DNA of 64,000 nucleotides from Lentibacillus halodurans (GCF_900112045.1 NZ_FOJW01000005.1:186001-250000); one strand, 5' to 3'. Positions 1 through 9,421 are shown, counted from the stretch's first letter. Made by a program: numbers and translations. Notes: generated by a model not told the origin, from the letters alone.

Positions 1-1041
1 GAAGTACTTATGGACAATATCATAGGTGACGTTGGTCGCCCCGGATAGCAGGTAAGAGTTGCCGGTTGTAATAATAAAGGCTGTTGCTGCAGCTAATAAA
101 ATTCCGCCGACCACATTGGGCAACACTAATGTCGAGGCCATTAAAGCCATCCCGGGGTCAATATCGTGAAACATGGAACTGGCAGCAAACGCAATTAAAC
201 TGATGACAGGTGTCACAATAAGAATACCGGCGATCCATCCGATATTTGCTTTTTTGGTTGTGCGATTCTCTTTAGATGCGGCCAATCGCTGGTACATATT
301 TTGGTCACTTAGTATTAAAAACAGAGGTGGGAGCAAGTATCCCAGCAGCTGAATTGTTGAGAGAGATCCTGTTGCAGTTAGGTGGCTCGCTGGCACATTT
401 GATGTAATTTCATCCCATCCCCCTGCAATCGTTATCATGAAAGGAAGGGCAATCAATAGTCCAAGCACCATGAATCCTGAACTCAGTGCATCAGTCGGTG
501 CAACAGATCTGAGACCTCCGATGGTGGCGAGAAAGATAATTAAAACGCCGCCAATAATGACGCCCCATTCGACTGAAAGCCCGGTTGTAACGTTTAAAAT
601 AAACCCCACTCCCTGTATTTGGTACGAAACAATCCCGATATAGGCAAGAATGATGATAATACTCGCCAATAATCTGGCACTTGGTCCATATTTTTCTTCC
701 AGGATTGAGGAGACAGTGTATTTCCCCAGGTTGCGTATTTTGGGGGCGATGAAATATAGTAAAATAATGCCCGCAATGACCGGGAACGTTAATAGAAAAG
801 CGGGAATTAAACCGAAACTGTATGCCATCGATGTCTGACCGCCGGTTATACTGCCGCTTCCAACCCAAGTGGCCAGAAGTGTACCGCTTAACACAAGTGT
901 ACCGAGACTTCTTCCTGCTAAAATGTAATCCTCACTTTTTGAGATCTTTTTCGAGTAATAGATACCAAGCATAACCATAAGAATTCCGTATCCTACTACA
1001 TACCACAATAACGATACGTCTGATTCAATACTCAATGTCAA
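1..1041 (-). CDS. Sodium:solute symporter (SSS family), 3' end cut by window edge
   Basis: Reading the minus strand gives an uninterrupted hydrophobic protein of about 347 codons that runs off the left edge. It has a short outer N-terminus, then repeated membrane segments with SSS-family landmarks: an early ILAGRSLG stretch, ATWVGSGSITGG, the LLYFIAPKIR loop, GLRSVAPTDA, and LSDQNMYQRLAASK. SSS proteins import proline, pantothenate, short acids or similar solutes with Na+. I place the start at TTG 1041 (or TTG 1035) because AAAGGGG lies just upstream; an in-frame ATG at 1077 would add 12 residues but lacks a good ribosome binding site. It is divergent from the MarR gene and the M24 hydrolase, so it may import the substrate of that hydrolase (inference). 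Substrate unknown. Confidence 0.85.
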   Translation of the reverse strand, partial: MTLSIESDVSLLWYVVGYGILMVMLGIYYSKKISKSEDYILAGRSLGTLVLSGTLLATWVGSGSITGGQTSMAYSFGLIPAFLLTFPVIAGIILLYFIAPKIRNLGKYTVSSILEEKYGPSARLLASIIIILAYIGIVSYQIQGVGFILNVTTGLSVEWGVIIGGVLIIFLATIGGLRSVAPTDALSSGFMVLGLLIALPFMITIAGGWDEITSNVPASHLTATGSLSTIQLLGYLLPPLFLILSDQNMYQRLAASKENRTTKKANIGWIAGILIVTPVISLIAFAASSMFHDIDPGMALMASTLVLPNVVGGILLAAATAFIITTGNSYLLSGATNVTYDIVHKYF

Positions 1042-1190
1042 AGCCCCTTTCTTGTTTGTCGTTACCCTCCGAATCATGACCAAAACGCTTTCAATTACCG
1101 ATCAATCTCATCTTTTCGTACGACAGTTGACAAAGGCAACTAAAGTGATATGATATATTGTAAATTATTAAAAAAGTGGAATCAATCAAA

Positions 1191-1631
1191 ATGGACAATA
1201 ATAAGGAAAATATTAAAAAAATAAGGCGCTTCAACCGATTCTACTTGCGGATGATGGGATTATTCTCACAGTATGATGATCAAAGTACCTATTCCGCAAC
1301 GGAAGCGATGATTCTCTTTGAAATACATGCAACTGAAAAATGTACGGCTTCATACTTAGCGGATTATTTTTTATTGGATAAAGGGTATATCAGCCGTCTA
1401 TTAAAACGACTTTTCAAAGAAGGTATGATCGAAAAGCTTCCGTCAAAAGAAGATCGTCGAATACAATATCTGAATATGACTGAAAAAGGGGAGAGAGACT
1501 TACATGAGTTGACGAAACATGCAAACGCAAATGTCGAAAACATGATTGCAGGGATATCCGAAAAAGAAATCGATCTATTAGTTCAAGCAATGCGTCAGAT
1601 AGAAATGATATTGAAACAAAATGAGAGCTGA
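1191..1631 (+). CDS. MarR-family transcriptional regulator
   Basis: About 146 residues, the usual MarR size. The middle holds a winged helix: a helix-turn-helix around TASYLADYFLLDKGYISRLL and a wing with SKEDRRIQYLNMTEKG, the DRR motif typical of MarR. Such proteins bind DNA as dimers and are usually released by small ligands. The start chosen is ATG 1191, since the GTGGA ten bases upstream serves as ribosome binding site; GTG 1176 is an alternative adding five residues. It lies between a divergent symporter and a co-directional M24 hydrolase 90 bases downstream, the likely regulated pair (inference). Confidence 0.85.
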   Translation: MDNNKENIKKIRRFNRFYLRMMGLFSQYDDQSTYSATEAMILFEIHATEKCTASYLADYFLLDKGYISRLLKRLFKEGMIEKLPSKEDRRIQYLNMTEKGERDLHELTKHANANVENMIAGISEKEIDLLVQAMRQIEMILKQNES

Positions 1632-1721
1632 CCCCAGTGTTGGAGGAAGATAGATCGTTGAGGGCAGTATTCGGTGAATGATTGTTTGTATACATAATCT
1701 GATTCAGAGGAGGAACGGAAT

Positions 1722-2897
1722 ATGTTATTAGCCATTCCACATGAAGAATTTAAGACACGTCAGGGGGATTTTCTTAACAAGTTGCGTGAAAAGAAATGCG
1801 ATGCTGCTGTTATATTTGCGGCGACTGATATATTTTATCTGACAGGATTCCATTTCATTGCAACAGAACGACCGATCAGTCTGCTTGTTGATCCAAATGA
1901 GCAATGGCACTTATTCGTACCCCGACTGGAGCATGAGCATGCAGAAGAATATGCTGTTATTGACCATGTGCATTCCTATCCTGAATATCCTGGCACGAAG
2001 CATCCTATGGAATATGTAAAAGAAGTCCTGCAGTCATATGGATTCGAAGGAAAAACAATTGGGTATGATTCAATCGGATATGGTTCACCTATGGGGTATC
2101 GCGGATCAACAATTGATACCTTGATCGAAGCTGATTTTGTGTCGATTTATGGTGTCATTGAGGAAATGCGGTTCGTGAAATCACCGAATGAAATTGAATT
2201 AATCAAGGAATCGTGCCGTTGGGGAAACTTGGCACACAGGCTGTTGCAAAAATATACAAAATCAGGGATAAGTGAAATCGAAATTACCGGAAAGGCGTCC
2301 ACAGAAGCGACAATGGCTATGATTGAGACATTGGGATCCGATTATAAACCACATGGCCAGACAGCATTTGCGACGTTCAGGGGTCAGGTAGGTCCTGAAT
2401 CCGCCTTTCCGCATGCGGTTACACAAAACGTTATCATGTCAAAGGGGGATACGCTGGTGACCGGGGCGGCTGCAGCGGTGTTCGGTTATGACAGTGAGCT
2501 TGAGCGGACAATGTTTGTGGAAGAAGTATCCAGGGAACAGGAACAATATTTCAATTATATGTACAATGCACAGGAAGTTGCCTTCAATGCCATTAGACCT
2601 GGTGCTACATATGCCTCTGTTGAGGAGCAGGTGCAGGCTTACTTTAAACAGGAAGGTCTCACAGAGCTGACGAAACATCACACGGGTCATAATATTGGAT
2701 TGCTTATTCATGAAGCACCATTTTTTGATTTAGGTGATGACACCATTATTGAACCAGGTATGGTGGTCACAGTTGAACCGGGCATTTATGTTAAAGGCGT
2801 TGGAGGCTTCAGGCACTCAGATACGGTATTGGTAACGGAAAATGGTATTGAAATGCTCACATACTATCCGAGGGATTTGGAGTTGCTTATTTGCTGA
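1722..2897 (+). CDS. M24-fold (creatinase / Xaa-Pro peptidase-like) hydrolase lacking most metal ligands
   Basis: 391 residues with a creatinase-type N-terminal domain (about 10-150) and an M24 pita-bread domain (about 160-385). Family landmarks are clear: EEMRFVKSPNEIELI, HHTGHNIGLLIHEAP and VTVEPGIY. Canonical M24 metallopeptidases bind two metals with Asp, Asp, His, Glu, Glu. Here His323 and Glu352 remain, but the first Asp is absent (TGAAAA in place of D-x-G, near 247-252), the second is Glu259 (GYDSELERT) and the last Glu is Ser366 (RHSD). It may thus resemble metal-free creatinase-type amidinohydrolases or other non-peptidase members more than prolidase. GGAGG precedes the ATG. Neighbours are a MarR regulator and a divergent symporter. 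Exact substrate unknown. Confidence 0.8.
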   Translation: MLLAIPHEEFKTRQGDFLNKLREKKCDAAVIFAATDIFYLTGFHFIATERPISLLVDPNEQWHLFVPRLEHEHAEEYAVIDHVHSYPEYPGTKHPMEYVKEVLQSYGFEGKTIGYDSIGYGSPMGYRGSTIDTLIEADFVSIYGVIEEMRFVKSPNEIELIKESCRWGNLAHRLLQKYTKSGISEIEITGKASTEATMAMIETLGSDYKPHGQTAFATFRGQVGPESAFPHAVTQNVIMSKGDTLVTGAAAAVFGYDSELERTMFVEEVSREQEQYFNYMYNAQEVAFNAIRPGATYASVEEQVQAYFKQEGLTELTKHHTGHNIGLLIHEAPFFDLGDDTIIEPGMVVTVEPGIYVKGVGGFRHSDTVLVTENGIEMLTYYPRDLELLIC

Positions 2898-2970
2898 AGT
2901 GATTACAATTAAGTGAACCTTCAACCATTGGGGGTTCTTCTATTCGCTGTAATGCGATTGCCCCTGCAAA

Positions 2971-3190
2971 GTGCAAACAGGCTTTGCGGCGTCTATGGTC
3001 AATGTGGACACATTTGGTATGGAAGCTGCCACATGTGGAACAAACTTAATGCCTAGAGGAGGAACAGTAGATGGTGATATTGCCCATATTGCACTATTTT
3101 TTTGCAACGGAAGCTTCTGCATATGTTAACAGCGTCACATTGGCCGCTGACGCCGTATGGAGTCTTATTAAGAAAAAATTCTACAGCTAA
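2971..3190 (+). pseudogene. Unassigned coding remnant
   Basis: One frame reads QTGFAASMVNVDTFGMEA, then TCGTNLMPRGG and DGDIAHIALFF, and at a run of seven T bases the coding sense continues in the next frame as FATEASAYVNSV and DAVWSLIKKKFYS before a stop. The coding look of both halves and the shift at a homopolymer suggest the 3' part of a dead gene. No start or ribosome binding site is present. I do not recognise the family. Confidence 0.4.
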
Positions 3191-3284
3191 TGGGGGAGCC
3201 GGTTGATCAACTAGTGTGTTTCTCTCCCCCTTTACAGAAAAAAGACAGGCGCTCTATTTCCGGAAGGTTTTGTATCTTTACAAA

Positions 3285-3473
3285 TCATTCATCTTCTGGC
3301 GCTTTCTGAAACAAAGCTGCCGGCATCATTTCAAAGCCTTCACTCACCATATTTTCTTCTACTTCAATCATGAGATAACGCTTCCCATTGAAATGGACTT
3401 GACGTACATGTTTCACATCTTGTGGACGAATGGAGATTTCCGCTATTTTATAAGGACCCCAATATTTTAGCAA
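3285..3473 (-). CDS. Short hypothetical ORF (possible gene fragment)
   Basis: 62 codons from a TTG, with protein-like composition (GKRYLMIEVEENMVSEGFEM, then an acidic C-terminus). There is no clear ribosome binding site, and in-frame stops lie just upstream, so it may be the tail of a decayed gene rather than a working small protein. It sits within a region of other remnants. Function unknown. Confidence 0.3.
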   Translation of the reverse strand: MLKYWGPYKIAEISIRPQDVKHVRQVHFNGKRYLMIEVEENMVSEGFEMMPAALFQKAPEDE

Positions 3474-3607
3474 ATTATTTTATTTAAAAGTACTATCAGG
3501 CATTGCCTAAGCGCTTTCGGCAGGAAATCTTTAAATAATGAAGATAATCGTAAGAAAAAGCAGTAAATTTTATATTCGGAATGGCTACATGCATTTATAA
3601 TCAATTG

Positions 3608-3621
3608 TGAAAGCGGTGTCA
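3608..3621 (+). promoter_or_regulatory. CcpA cre site, orphaned
   Basis: TGAAAGCGGTGTCA matches the cre consensus TGWAANCGNTNWCA at every position. A strong GGAGG ribosome binding site follows at about 3626. The same arrangement precedes the intact sugar-binding gene at 13419, so this is probably the control region of the decayed ABC transporter copy that follows. Confidence 0.6.
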
Positions 3622-3638
3622 ATAAGGAGGGGTTATTT

Positions 3639-3730
3639 TATGAAGAAAACGGTTGGATGATGAAATTTCCGGAAGAATTGATTGACCTGGTCAGCAAGGA
3701 CGCAATATCTATTCGGTATCCGTATAGGAT
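3639..3730 (+). pseudogene. Remnant of a sugar ABC transporter binding protein
   Basis: The frame reads YEENGWMMKFPEELIDLVSK, closely matching YEENGWEEKFPEELIELVSK of the intact binding protein at 13419-14711, and then breaks up. Only about 30 of 430 codons survive, joined directly to a ribosome binding site and cre element, so both the signal peptide region and the C-terminal two thirds are gone. Confidence 0.7.
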
Positions 3731-3817
3731 AAGCTTTCAAATACTTTAAATACAAATTTTTTTAGCAGTCATATATCATGCCAGTTTACTTCAGTCCTGT
3801 TACAGCTGGATAAATTT

Positions 3818-4100
3818 TCCTTGAACCAGATGTGGGTTTTGCCCACTTTGATTCATTTCCTATGTGGAACCCTACAGCACCGAAATTATGAAAAGTATTT
3901 ATTTTGTAGTGCCTGCAACGGTTTTGTCAGCCCTGCCAGGTGCTATGATTGGGGGGCTGTCCAAACCCGGGAGTGATACTTGTCCATGTCTTTTACGGAT
4001 TACCAATAACAACGTTTGCGGGTGCATTTATTACGGTTTTGTCAGCGCTCTTTTAGGAAATTACTTGTTCATGGTTAATTGGCCGGGTTGGATGAGGGGT
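3818..4100 (+). pseudogene. Remnant of a MalG-type sugar ABC permease
   Basis: Pieces in shifted frames match the intact permease at 15737-16558: NQMWVLPTLIHF against HMWALPTSIDF, MKSIYFVVPATVLSALPGAM against MNSVYLVIPATLLSALLGAM, and LVHVFYGLPITT against LVHVVYGLPVTT. Order is kept but spacing is shortened and frames change. The MalF-type gene between binding protein and permease is missing. Together with the remnant at 3639 this is a dead paralogous ABC transporter directly upstream of the GH92 gene. Confidence 0.7.
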
Positions 4101-4224
4101 AGATCGTTCGGTAGTCCGGTGGCTGAACCCTGTCAATGTGTAAAGAAAAGCGTATGATAGCTGATCATTATAGAGGTGACCATCGCATAAGGCATTTGGT
4201 ATCTCAAAAAATTTTGGAGGGTGA

Positions 4225-7200
4225 GTGATGAGGAAGATTTTAGTAATGTTTTGTGTTGTTTTAGTATTCCCTGTGTTGTCATCTATATCAGGGAAAACAG
4301 CCTTAACAGTAACTGCTGCAGCAAATGGTTTTTCAACATCCTTTGAATCAGAAGATCCACAGCTTGATTGGGAAAACACACCGGAGAAGGACAGCGATGG
4401 GAATGAGAAATATTCAGGAATTGCTTCAGACATCAAAACTTACGTTGGTGACGGGCCTGCAAGCAGTTATACTGCTAATACAAATGCTGGTTGGACAGGC
4501 AGAAAGGCGTTAACCTATGAAGGCAGTCATGAGGATTCTGGGGAAGCGTATGCCTACAATAAGATAGCTGACGTGGATGTTGAAGTGACACCAGAAACCC
4601 AGTTGTCTTATTATATTCATCCACAGTTCATGGATGAGAATGAATTGGATTATTCGAGTACCTATGTATCGATTGATTTGGCATTTGCCGATGGAACCTA
4701 TTTAAGCGAACTTGAAGCAAAAGATCAGCATGATATTGTGTTAGATCCACTGAAACAAGGGGAGTCCAAAACACTTTATCCTGAACAGTGGAACCATAAA
4801 CGCGTTGATATTGGTGAAGTCGCTGAGGGAAAAGTTATTGACAGAATTCTTGTTGCTTATAAAAATCCGAAAGGCCCGGGTGTCTTTAAAGGAAGTATTG
4901 ACGATATAAGTATTGACAGCAGCCCTGAGGAAAAAACTTACTCGAGTGCTGTGGATTACGTAGATATACTGAGGGGGACAAATTCCAATGGCACGTTTTC
5001 ACGTGGCAATAACTTCCCCGCGGTAGCAGTTCCACATGGCTTTAATTTTTGGACACCGGTCACGGATGCTGGTTCTACGAGCTGGCTCTATAGTTATCAA
5101 CAATCCAATAATGAAAATAACTTGCCGGAAATTGAAGCCTTCTCTCTGAGCCATGAAACAAGTCCCTGGATGGGTGACCGACAGACGTTTCAAGTCATGC
5201 CGTCTGTTGGAGAAAATCCAAGTGCTGATCGCAATGAACGTGCGCTTCCTTTTAAACATAATAATGAAATCGCAAAGCCTCATTACTACAGTGTGAAATT
5301 TGAAAATGGCATTAAGACAGAAATGGCACCGACAAATAGGGCAGCCATGTTTAAATTCACGTTTACAGAAGATCATTCAAATCTTATCTTTGACAATGTC
5401 AATAATAGTGGTGGACTAACGTTGAACCCGGATAATCAGACAATCACAGGTTTTTCGGACGTTCGCAGTGGTCTTTCTGCAGGTGCTACGAGAATGTTTG
5501 TCTATGCAACATTTGATAAGCCAGTAACCGATAGTGGTCATTTAACTGGAGAGGGAAGAGACAATGTAACAGGATTTTTGCAGTTCGATACTACCGGCTC
5601 CGATAAGACTGTCACCATGAAAATCGCGACATCGCTGATTAGTGTTGAACAAGCCAAAAAGAACTTGGAACAGGATACGACATCTGATGATACGTTTACC
5701 GATATAAAAGAACGGGCAAAAGAGCTCTGGAATGAAAAATTAGGTATTATTGACATTGAAGGGGCAACGGATGATGAGCTTGTAACATTCTACTCAAATA
5801 TGTACCGTCTGTTCTTATATCCGAATGAAGCTTACGAAAATACGGGTACAGAGGATAACCCGGTCTATCAGTATGCCAGCCCCTTCTCTGAAGCAGTAGG
5901 TGAGAACACTCCGACAGAGACAGGTGCTCAAATCGTAGAAGGAAAGCCTTATGTCAACAACGGTTTCTGGGATACGTATCGAACAACCTGGCCGGCTTAT
6001 TCATTATTGACACCGGAACATGCAGGCGAAATGATCAATGGCTTTGTACAGCAATATAAAGACGGTGGCTGGATTTCAAGATGGTCATCGCCAGGTTATG
6101 CAAATTTAATGGTTGGCACCAGTTCAGATGTGGCATTTGGTGATGCCTATCAGAAAGGCGTAACCAACTTTGACGTTGAGGCTTTTTATGAATCAGCATT
6201 AAAAAATGGTGCAGTTGCAAGTGACGATCAGAGCGTCGGCCGGAAAGGGCTGTCCACGTCTATTTTTGAAGGCTATACAAGCACGTCTACCAGCGAAGGA
6301 ATGTCATGGGCATTAGATGGGTATATTAATGATTTTGCTATCGCAAATATGGCAAAAAAAATGCTCGAAAACACAGACGAAGATGATCCGGAATACGCCC
6401 AATATAAAGCTGATTATAAATACTATTTGTCGCGTGCCCAAAACTACTCAGAAATGTTTAACCCGGAAGCAGGCTTCTTTATGGGAAAAGATTCCTCGGG
6501 TAATTGGAGAGCATCAGTTGAAGATTTTAACCCTGAACAATGGGGTGGGGACTATACGGAGACAAACGCATGGAATATGGCTTTCCACGTTCCTCAGGAT
6601 GGTCAGGGGTTAGCTAACTTATATGGTGGCCGTGAAGAACTAGCAAATAAGCTAGATGATTTCTTCTCAACGCCAGAAACTGCCTTAAATCCAGGTCATT
6701 ATGGGGGCGTCATCCATGAAATGCGTGAGGCCAGAGATGTAAGAATGGGAATGTACGGGCACAGCAATCAGCCAGCACACCATATCCCATACATGTACAA
6801 TTATGCCGGCCAGCCCTGGAAAACTCAGGAAAAGGTTAGTGAAGTGTTATCACGTCTTTATATAGGCAGTGAAATTGGTCAGGGATATCCAGGTGATGAG
6901 GATAACGGTGAAATGTCTGCGTGGTATATATTCAGTGCCGCTGGATTTTATCCATTACAAATGGGGAATCCGGAATATGAAATTGGATCGCCTTTTTTTG
7001 AGAAAATGACAATCCATTTGGAAAATGGGGAAGATCTTGTTATTAAAGCACCAAATGTAAGCAAAGAGAATAAATATGTACAGGGGTTAAAGGTGAATGG
7101 GGAGCCGTATAATCAGACAACGCTGCCTCATGATCTTTTAGCAGAGGGCGCAACGCTTGAATTTGATATGGGTTCAGAACCCTCTGATTGGGGAACTGGT

Positions 7201-8886
7201 AAAGATTCGTTACCCGAATCTGTTACAGATCGTTCAACTGATGGTTCTTCGTTACTTCCTGATGCATTAAAGGATTTAACAAATGATGATAGCGGTGTAG
7301 CTTTTCATAGTGATAAAGGGGTAGCAGATCAAATTTTTGATAACACCTCTCAGACAACATTAACATTGGAAAATGATAATCCCTGGTTTCAGTACCAGTT
7401 TAAGGATGGCAAAGAACGTGCGTTAATGTACACCATTACTTCGGGTGAAAACGACCAGTCAGACCCACAGGACTGGAAGCTATTGGGGTCTGTGGATGGA
7501 GAAGAATGGACAGTGCTTGATGAAAGGTCGGACATCAATTTTAAATGGCGCCGATTCACAAAACCATTTATTATTCAGAATCCTGGCGAATACACTTACT
7601 ATAGACTAAAGGTTACTGAAAATGGAAGAGATGGTTCTGTTTCGTTTGCTGAAGTTGAATTTCTCGGTTATGGAAATACGAAAGACAAACTGCAGCAGGT
7701 CAGAGGCAAATATGAAGATTACCGCAATTCCGGCGATATTAAAGGTCCATTAATAAAGCAATTTGATGCCAAGCTGGATCAGGCCGAACACCATTTTGAA
7801 AAAGAACATTTTAAACAGGCTGCCAAAATGCTTGATGATTTGCTGAAGTTTATGGATAAGAAATCTGGAAATATAACAAAACATGTTAAAGAGGAATTAA
7901 GTGCAGATATAAATGCACTCATTATCTCTGTTGAAAGGTTAACAACTTATGGAAATCCAGATAACGGAGACTGGAAATATAAAGATGAGGTAGAACAGGT
8001 ACCTGTTTTTGATATTTCCGAACTTACTACTCCAGCTATTGAACCAGGTGAGGAAGCTGTGATGTCAGTGAATGTTGAAAATATAGGGTTGTTATCTGGT
8101 GACAAAGCTATTGACTTTTATTTAGATGGTGAGCATATAGAAACGAAAACGGTTACCCTTGATCCAGGTGACAGTAAAACGGTTCGTTTCACCATCGGTG
8201 ATGTAGCACTTGGTTTGCATAACGTTAAAATCGGTGAACTGACGGGCTTATTGAAAGCGTTGCATGATGGACCAGTATTGTCTCTGAGTTTTGAAAATGA
8301 AAGTGATCAAACTGTCGAGGATGCTTCACCCTATGGACATGACGGGACGATACATGGTGATGCTTCGTATGCTGAGGGGATCATCGGTAACGCCCTTCAA
8401 CTGAATGATGGCTGGGTGGAAATACCTTCTGCAGAACTGTTAAATGGCCATGATGCGTTTACAATTGGTTTTTGGGTTAACCTTGAAAATGCAGATACAG
8501 ATCAAAAAATCATAGGCAAAACAGCAATTGGAGACGGCTACGTTCTTGGTGCAGACGGTGGCCTTTATCCAGAAATATGGGATGATAATGGAAGCAGGTT
8601 TACGTTTAATAATGGATCGATACCTTCTAATGAATGGACTCATTTAGCATTAACATGGAAACAGAACAGTCGGGTTATTGGTTATATTAATGGCGAAGAA
8701 GTTGCCAGCGTTGCAGCAGGGTCGTCCCCTATTAAGCCAAATGACAATCCATTAATTATAGGGGGTGCTCCGTGGGGACCTGAAGGACTTCAGACAAACG
8801 GCCTGGTAGATGAAATCCGAATGTACAAAGAGGCACTCAGTCCTGAAGAGATTCAGCAGCTTTATACGAGTGATTCATCAGAATAA
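4225..8886 (+). CDS. Secreted multidomain GH92 alpha-mannosidase
   Basis: 1553 residues starting with a signal peptide (about 1-32). The GH92 catalytic region spans about 240-990 with family motifs NGFWDTYRTTWPAYSLL, NQPAHHIPYMYNYAGQPW and, at 890-896, GDEDNGE, which holds the acidic residues used with Ca2+ in this inverting exo-mannosidase family. Before it is a beta-rich module (about 33-230). After it come an F5/8C-like carbohydrate-binding module (about 1020-1155), a helical FIVAR-like segment (about 1160-1240), a CARDB-like domain (about 1265-1345) and a C-terminal LamG/concanavalin-like module (about 1350-1550). It should trim mannose from glycans outside the cell. GGAGG precedes the ATG. 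A decayed ABC transporter lies upstream, and a hairpin follows. Confidence 0.9.
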   Translation: MMRKILVMFCVVLVFPVLSSISGKTALTVTAAANGFSTSFESEDPQLDWENTPEKDSDGNEKYSGIASDIKTYVGDGPASSYTANTNAGWTGRKALTYEGSHEDSGEAYAYNKIADVDVEVTPETQLSYYIHPQFMDENELDYSSTYVSIDLAFADGTYLSELEAKDQHDIVLDPLKQGESKTLYPEQWNHKRVDIGEVAEGKVIDRILVAYKNPKGPGVFKGSIDDISIDSSPEEKTYSSAVDYVDILRGTNSNGTFSRGNNFPAVAVPHGFNFWTPVTDAGSTSWLYSYQQSNNENNLPEIEAFSLSHETSPWMGDRQTFQVMPSVGENPSADRNERALPFKHNNEIAKPHYYSVKFENGIKTEMAPTNRAAMFKFTFTEDHSNLIFDNVNNSGGLTLNPDNQTITGFSDVRSGLSAGATRMFVYATFDKPVTDSGHLTGEGRDNVTGFLQFDTTGSDKTVTMKIATSLISVEQAKKNLEQDTTSDDTFTDIKERAKELWNEKLGIIDIEGATDDELVTFYSNMYRLFLYPNEAYENTGTEDNPVYQYASPFSEAVGENTPTETGAQIVEGKPYVNNGFWDTYRTTWPAYSLLTPEHAGEMINGFVQQYKDGGWISRWSSPGYANLMVGTSSDVAFGDAYQKGVTNFDVEAFYESALKNGAVASDDQSVGRKGLSTSIFEGYTSTSTSEGMSWALDGYINDFAIANMAKKMLENTDEDDPEYAQYKADYKYYLSRAQNYSEMFNPEAGFFMGKDSSGNWRASVEDFNPEQWGGDYTETNAWNMAFHVPQDGQGLANLYGGREELANKLDDFFSTPETALNPGHYGGVIHEMREARDVRMGMYGHSNQPAHHIPYMYNYAGQPWKTQEKVSEVLSRLYIGSEIGQGYPGDEDNGEMSAWYIFSAAGFYPLQMGNPEYEIGSPFFEKMTIHLENGEDLVIKAPNVSKENKYVQGLKVNGEPYNQTTLPHDLLAEGATLEFDMGSEPSDWGTGKDSLPESVTDRSTDGSSLLPDALKDLTNDDSGVAFHSDKGVADQIFDNTSQTTLTLENDNPWFQYQFKDGKERALMYTITSGENDQSDPQDWKLLGSVDGEEWTVLDERSDINFKWRRFTKPFIIQNPGEYTYYRLKVTENGRDGSVSFAEVEFLGYGNTKDKLQQVRGKYEDYRNSGDIKGPLIKQFDAKLDQAEHHFEKEHFKQAAKMLDDLLKFMDKKSGNITKHVKEELSADINALIISVERLTTYGNPDNGDWKYKDEVEQVPVFDISELTTPAIEPGEEAVMSVNVENIGLLSGDKAIDFYLDGEHIETKTVTLDPGDSKTVRFTIGDVALGLHNVKIGELTGLLKALHDGPVLSLSFENESDQTVEDASPYGHDGTIHGDASYAEGIIGNALQLNDGWVEIPSAELLNGHDAFTIGFWVNLENADTDQKIIGKTAIGDGYVLGADGGLYPEIWDDNGSRFTFNNGSIPSNEWTHLALTWKQNSRVIGYINGEEVASVAAGSSPIKPNDNPLIIGGAPWGPEGLQTNGLVDEIRMYKEALSPEEIQQLYTSDSSE

Positions 8887-8940
8887 ACTTATTTGAATTG
8901 GTTCGTAGCAGAATCGAGAGGTCGGAGGTGACTCACCCCC

Positions 8941-8972
8941 GGCTTCTCACAACACCGTATGAGAAGCCTTCT
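8941..8972 (+). terminator. Hairpin downstream of the mannosidase gene
   Basis: GGCTTCTCA (8941-8949) pairs perfectly with TGAGAAGCC (8960-8968) around a ten-base loop, followed by TTCTTAATTTT. The U-tract is weak, so termination is likely but not certain. Confidence 0.5.
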
Positions 8973-9059
8973 TAATTTTCCATATGTACGATCCCCTCCC
9001 CAATTTCCTTCGCTTTATGTATAATCACACATAACAACAAATATGGAGGCTGCCAAAAA

Positions 9060-9421
9060 AGGTAAGCAATATTTTATGTGAAAAACTGGCAGCAATGAAT
9101 GCCGATGATGTATTGGAAATGAAAGAAGTTTGTGAAGAACAAGGTATTCTTTTCATGGAAGCATTGATGTATATGTATCATTTCCATCCGCAGTATGCAC
9201 GAGTCAATCAAATCATAGATTCCGATGAAATCGGGGATGTTCAATTCGTGCGGGCTGGTTTTTTATTTTAATACCTCAGCCAAGCAGCGCATATGTCACA
9301 GGTGATTTTGGATGGTCATAATCAGTTATACCATGACGTTGAAAATACAATAAATAACATGCGGGTGATTGATGCTTGCTATGAATCTATTGAAAAAGAT
9401 CAGCAAGTAGAATTGTTATAA
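9060..9421 (+). pseudogene. Remnant of a Gfo/Idh/MocA oxidoreductase
   Basis: The first part reads ILCEKLAAMNADDVLEMKEV, then FMEALMYMYHFHPQYARVNQ and EIGDVQFVRAGF, the hallmark EKP / FMEAFMYRFHPQ segment of Gfo/Idh/MocA sugar dehydrogenases, ending in TAA near 9271. The second part (from about 9289) reads MSQVILDGHNQLYHDVEN and NMRVIDACYESIEKD, the C-terminal end of the same family. The N-terminal NAD-binding fold and the middle are missing, so this is an internally deleted, 5'-truncated gene. Confidence 0.75.

Noticed and set aside
491-868. Minus-strand frame of 125 codons within the SSS symporter
   Set aside because: Out of frame with the symporter sequence, which reads continuously through this region with family motifs.
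1080-1093. cre-like sequence between the symporter and MarR genes
   Set aside because: Two mismatches to the consensus, including both leading bases; too weak to list.
8920-8970. Resemblance of the post-GH92 sequence to the edge of a group II intron
   Set aside because: Only a short GGTGACTCACCCCC-like similarity; no reverse transcriptase, domain V or second boundary is present. A simple hairpin explains it.
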